NCBI GenBank assembly: GCA_013140935.1
Contig: JABFSD010000198.1
Span: forward strand, 1 to 5,454
DNA length: 5,454 nt
Reading direction: 5' to 3'
Source of the DNA: Acidobacteriota bacterium
Lineage (GTDB): Bacteria > Acidobacteriota > Blastocatellia > RBC074
In this document: positions 5,380-5,454 of the stretch, one piece after another
Layout of the letters: each line of letters opens with the position of its first letter
Numbering within the stretch: the stretch's first letter is position 1
Position numbers and translations under genes: made by a program
The notes under the pieces: model-generated
Databases searched by the model: none
What the model was told of the DNA's origin: nothing
Seen by the model: the letters and a program-made list of their open reading frames with translations, nothing else

Positions 5380-5454
5380 AAACCGAGACGAAAGCTGCGC
5401 AGAAAGTATGGGATCCCGTCGCGTGGGGCTTGCCGCTGGCGGAGATCAAATTGT
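5370..5454 (+). CDS. Unidentified protein, N-terminus only (3' end outside window)
   Basis: From the ATG at 5370 the frame is open for 28 codons to the window edge. It encodes MNQKTETKAAQKVWDPVA followed by WGLPLAEIKL. The frame is also open upstream to 5331, with a TTG at 5367 as an alternative start. No clear Shine-Dalgarno site precedes either. The polar, lysine-rich beginning followed by a Trp/Pro/Leu segment looks protein-like, but it is too short to assign a family. It is divergent from the microprotein gene. Confidence 0.45.
   Translation, partial: MNQKTETKAAQKVWDPVAWGLPLAEIKL

Overview
The window looks like a moderately GC-rich bacterial chromosome segment, most likely from Acidobacteriota (possibly Blastocatellia-like). 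This placement is inference. It rests on the type of small secreted protein at 2091-2543, the heptamer array and stem-loop palindrome between genes, and general gene style; no rRNA or other phylogenetic marker is present. No tRNA, rRNA, CRISPR array, transposase or phage gene was seen.

Layout from left to right, plus strand unless stated. The window opens inside a HEAT-repeat protein (1-402, 5' end missing), whose stop codon lies in a strong palindrome (399-424). A complete HyuB-type hydantoinase/oxoprolinase subunit follows (443-2008). Its end and the next spacer carry an inverted array of a 7-base repeat (2001-2074). Next comes a small exported protein with a clear Shine-Dalgarno site (2091-2543). 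A 249-base spacer with two hairpins leads to a membrane-anchored DUF4034-like protein (2793-4175), followed 10 bases later by a ChbG/HpnK (YdjC-fold) deacetylase (4186-5007). A 30-residue single-pass membrane microprotein (5018-5110, minus strand) converges on the deacetylase and has one of the two best ribosome-binding sites in the window. The last part is a structured non-coding stretch and the first 28 codons of an unidentified gene (5370 to the edge).

The genes do not form one recognisable pathway. HyuB would need a HyuA partner that is not here. The only convincing co-transcribed pair is the DUF4034-like gene with the deacetylase, which could link an envelope-anchored helical protein to deacetylation of an amino sugar or hopanoid-type substrate. 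That link is inferred from spacing alone.

No clear new defence, mobile or biosynthetic system is visible. The points most worth following are the repeated placement of stop codons inside inverted-repeat structures, the overlooked 30-residue membrane protein, the DUF4034-like/deacetylase pair, and a putative start codon in a hairpin loop near the right edge.
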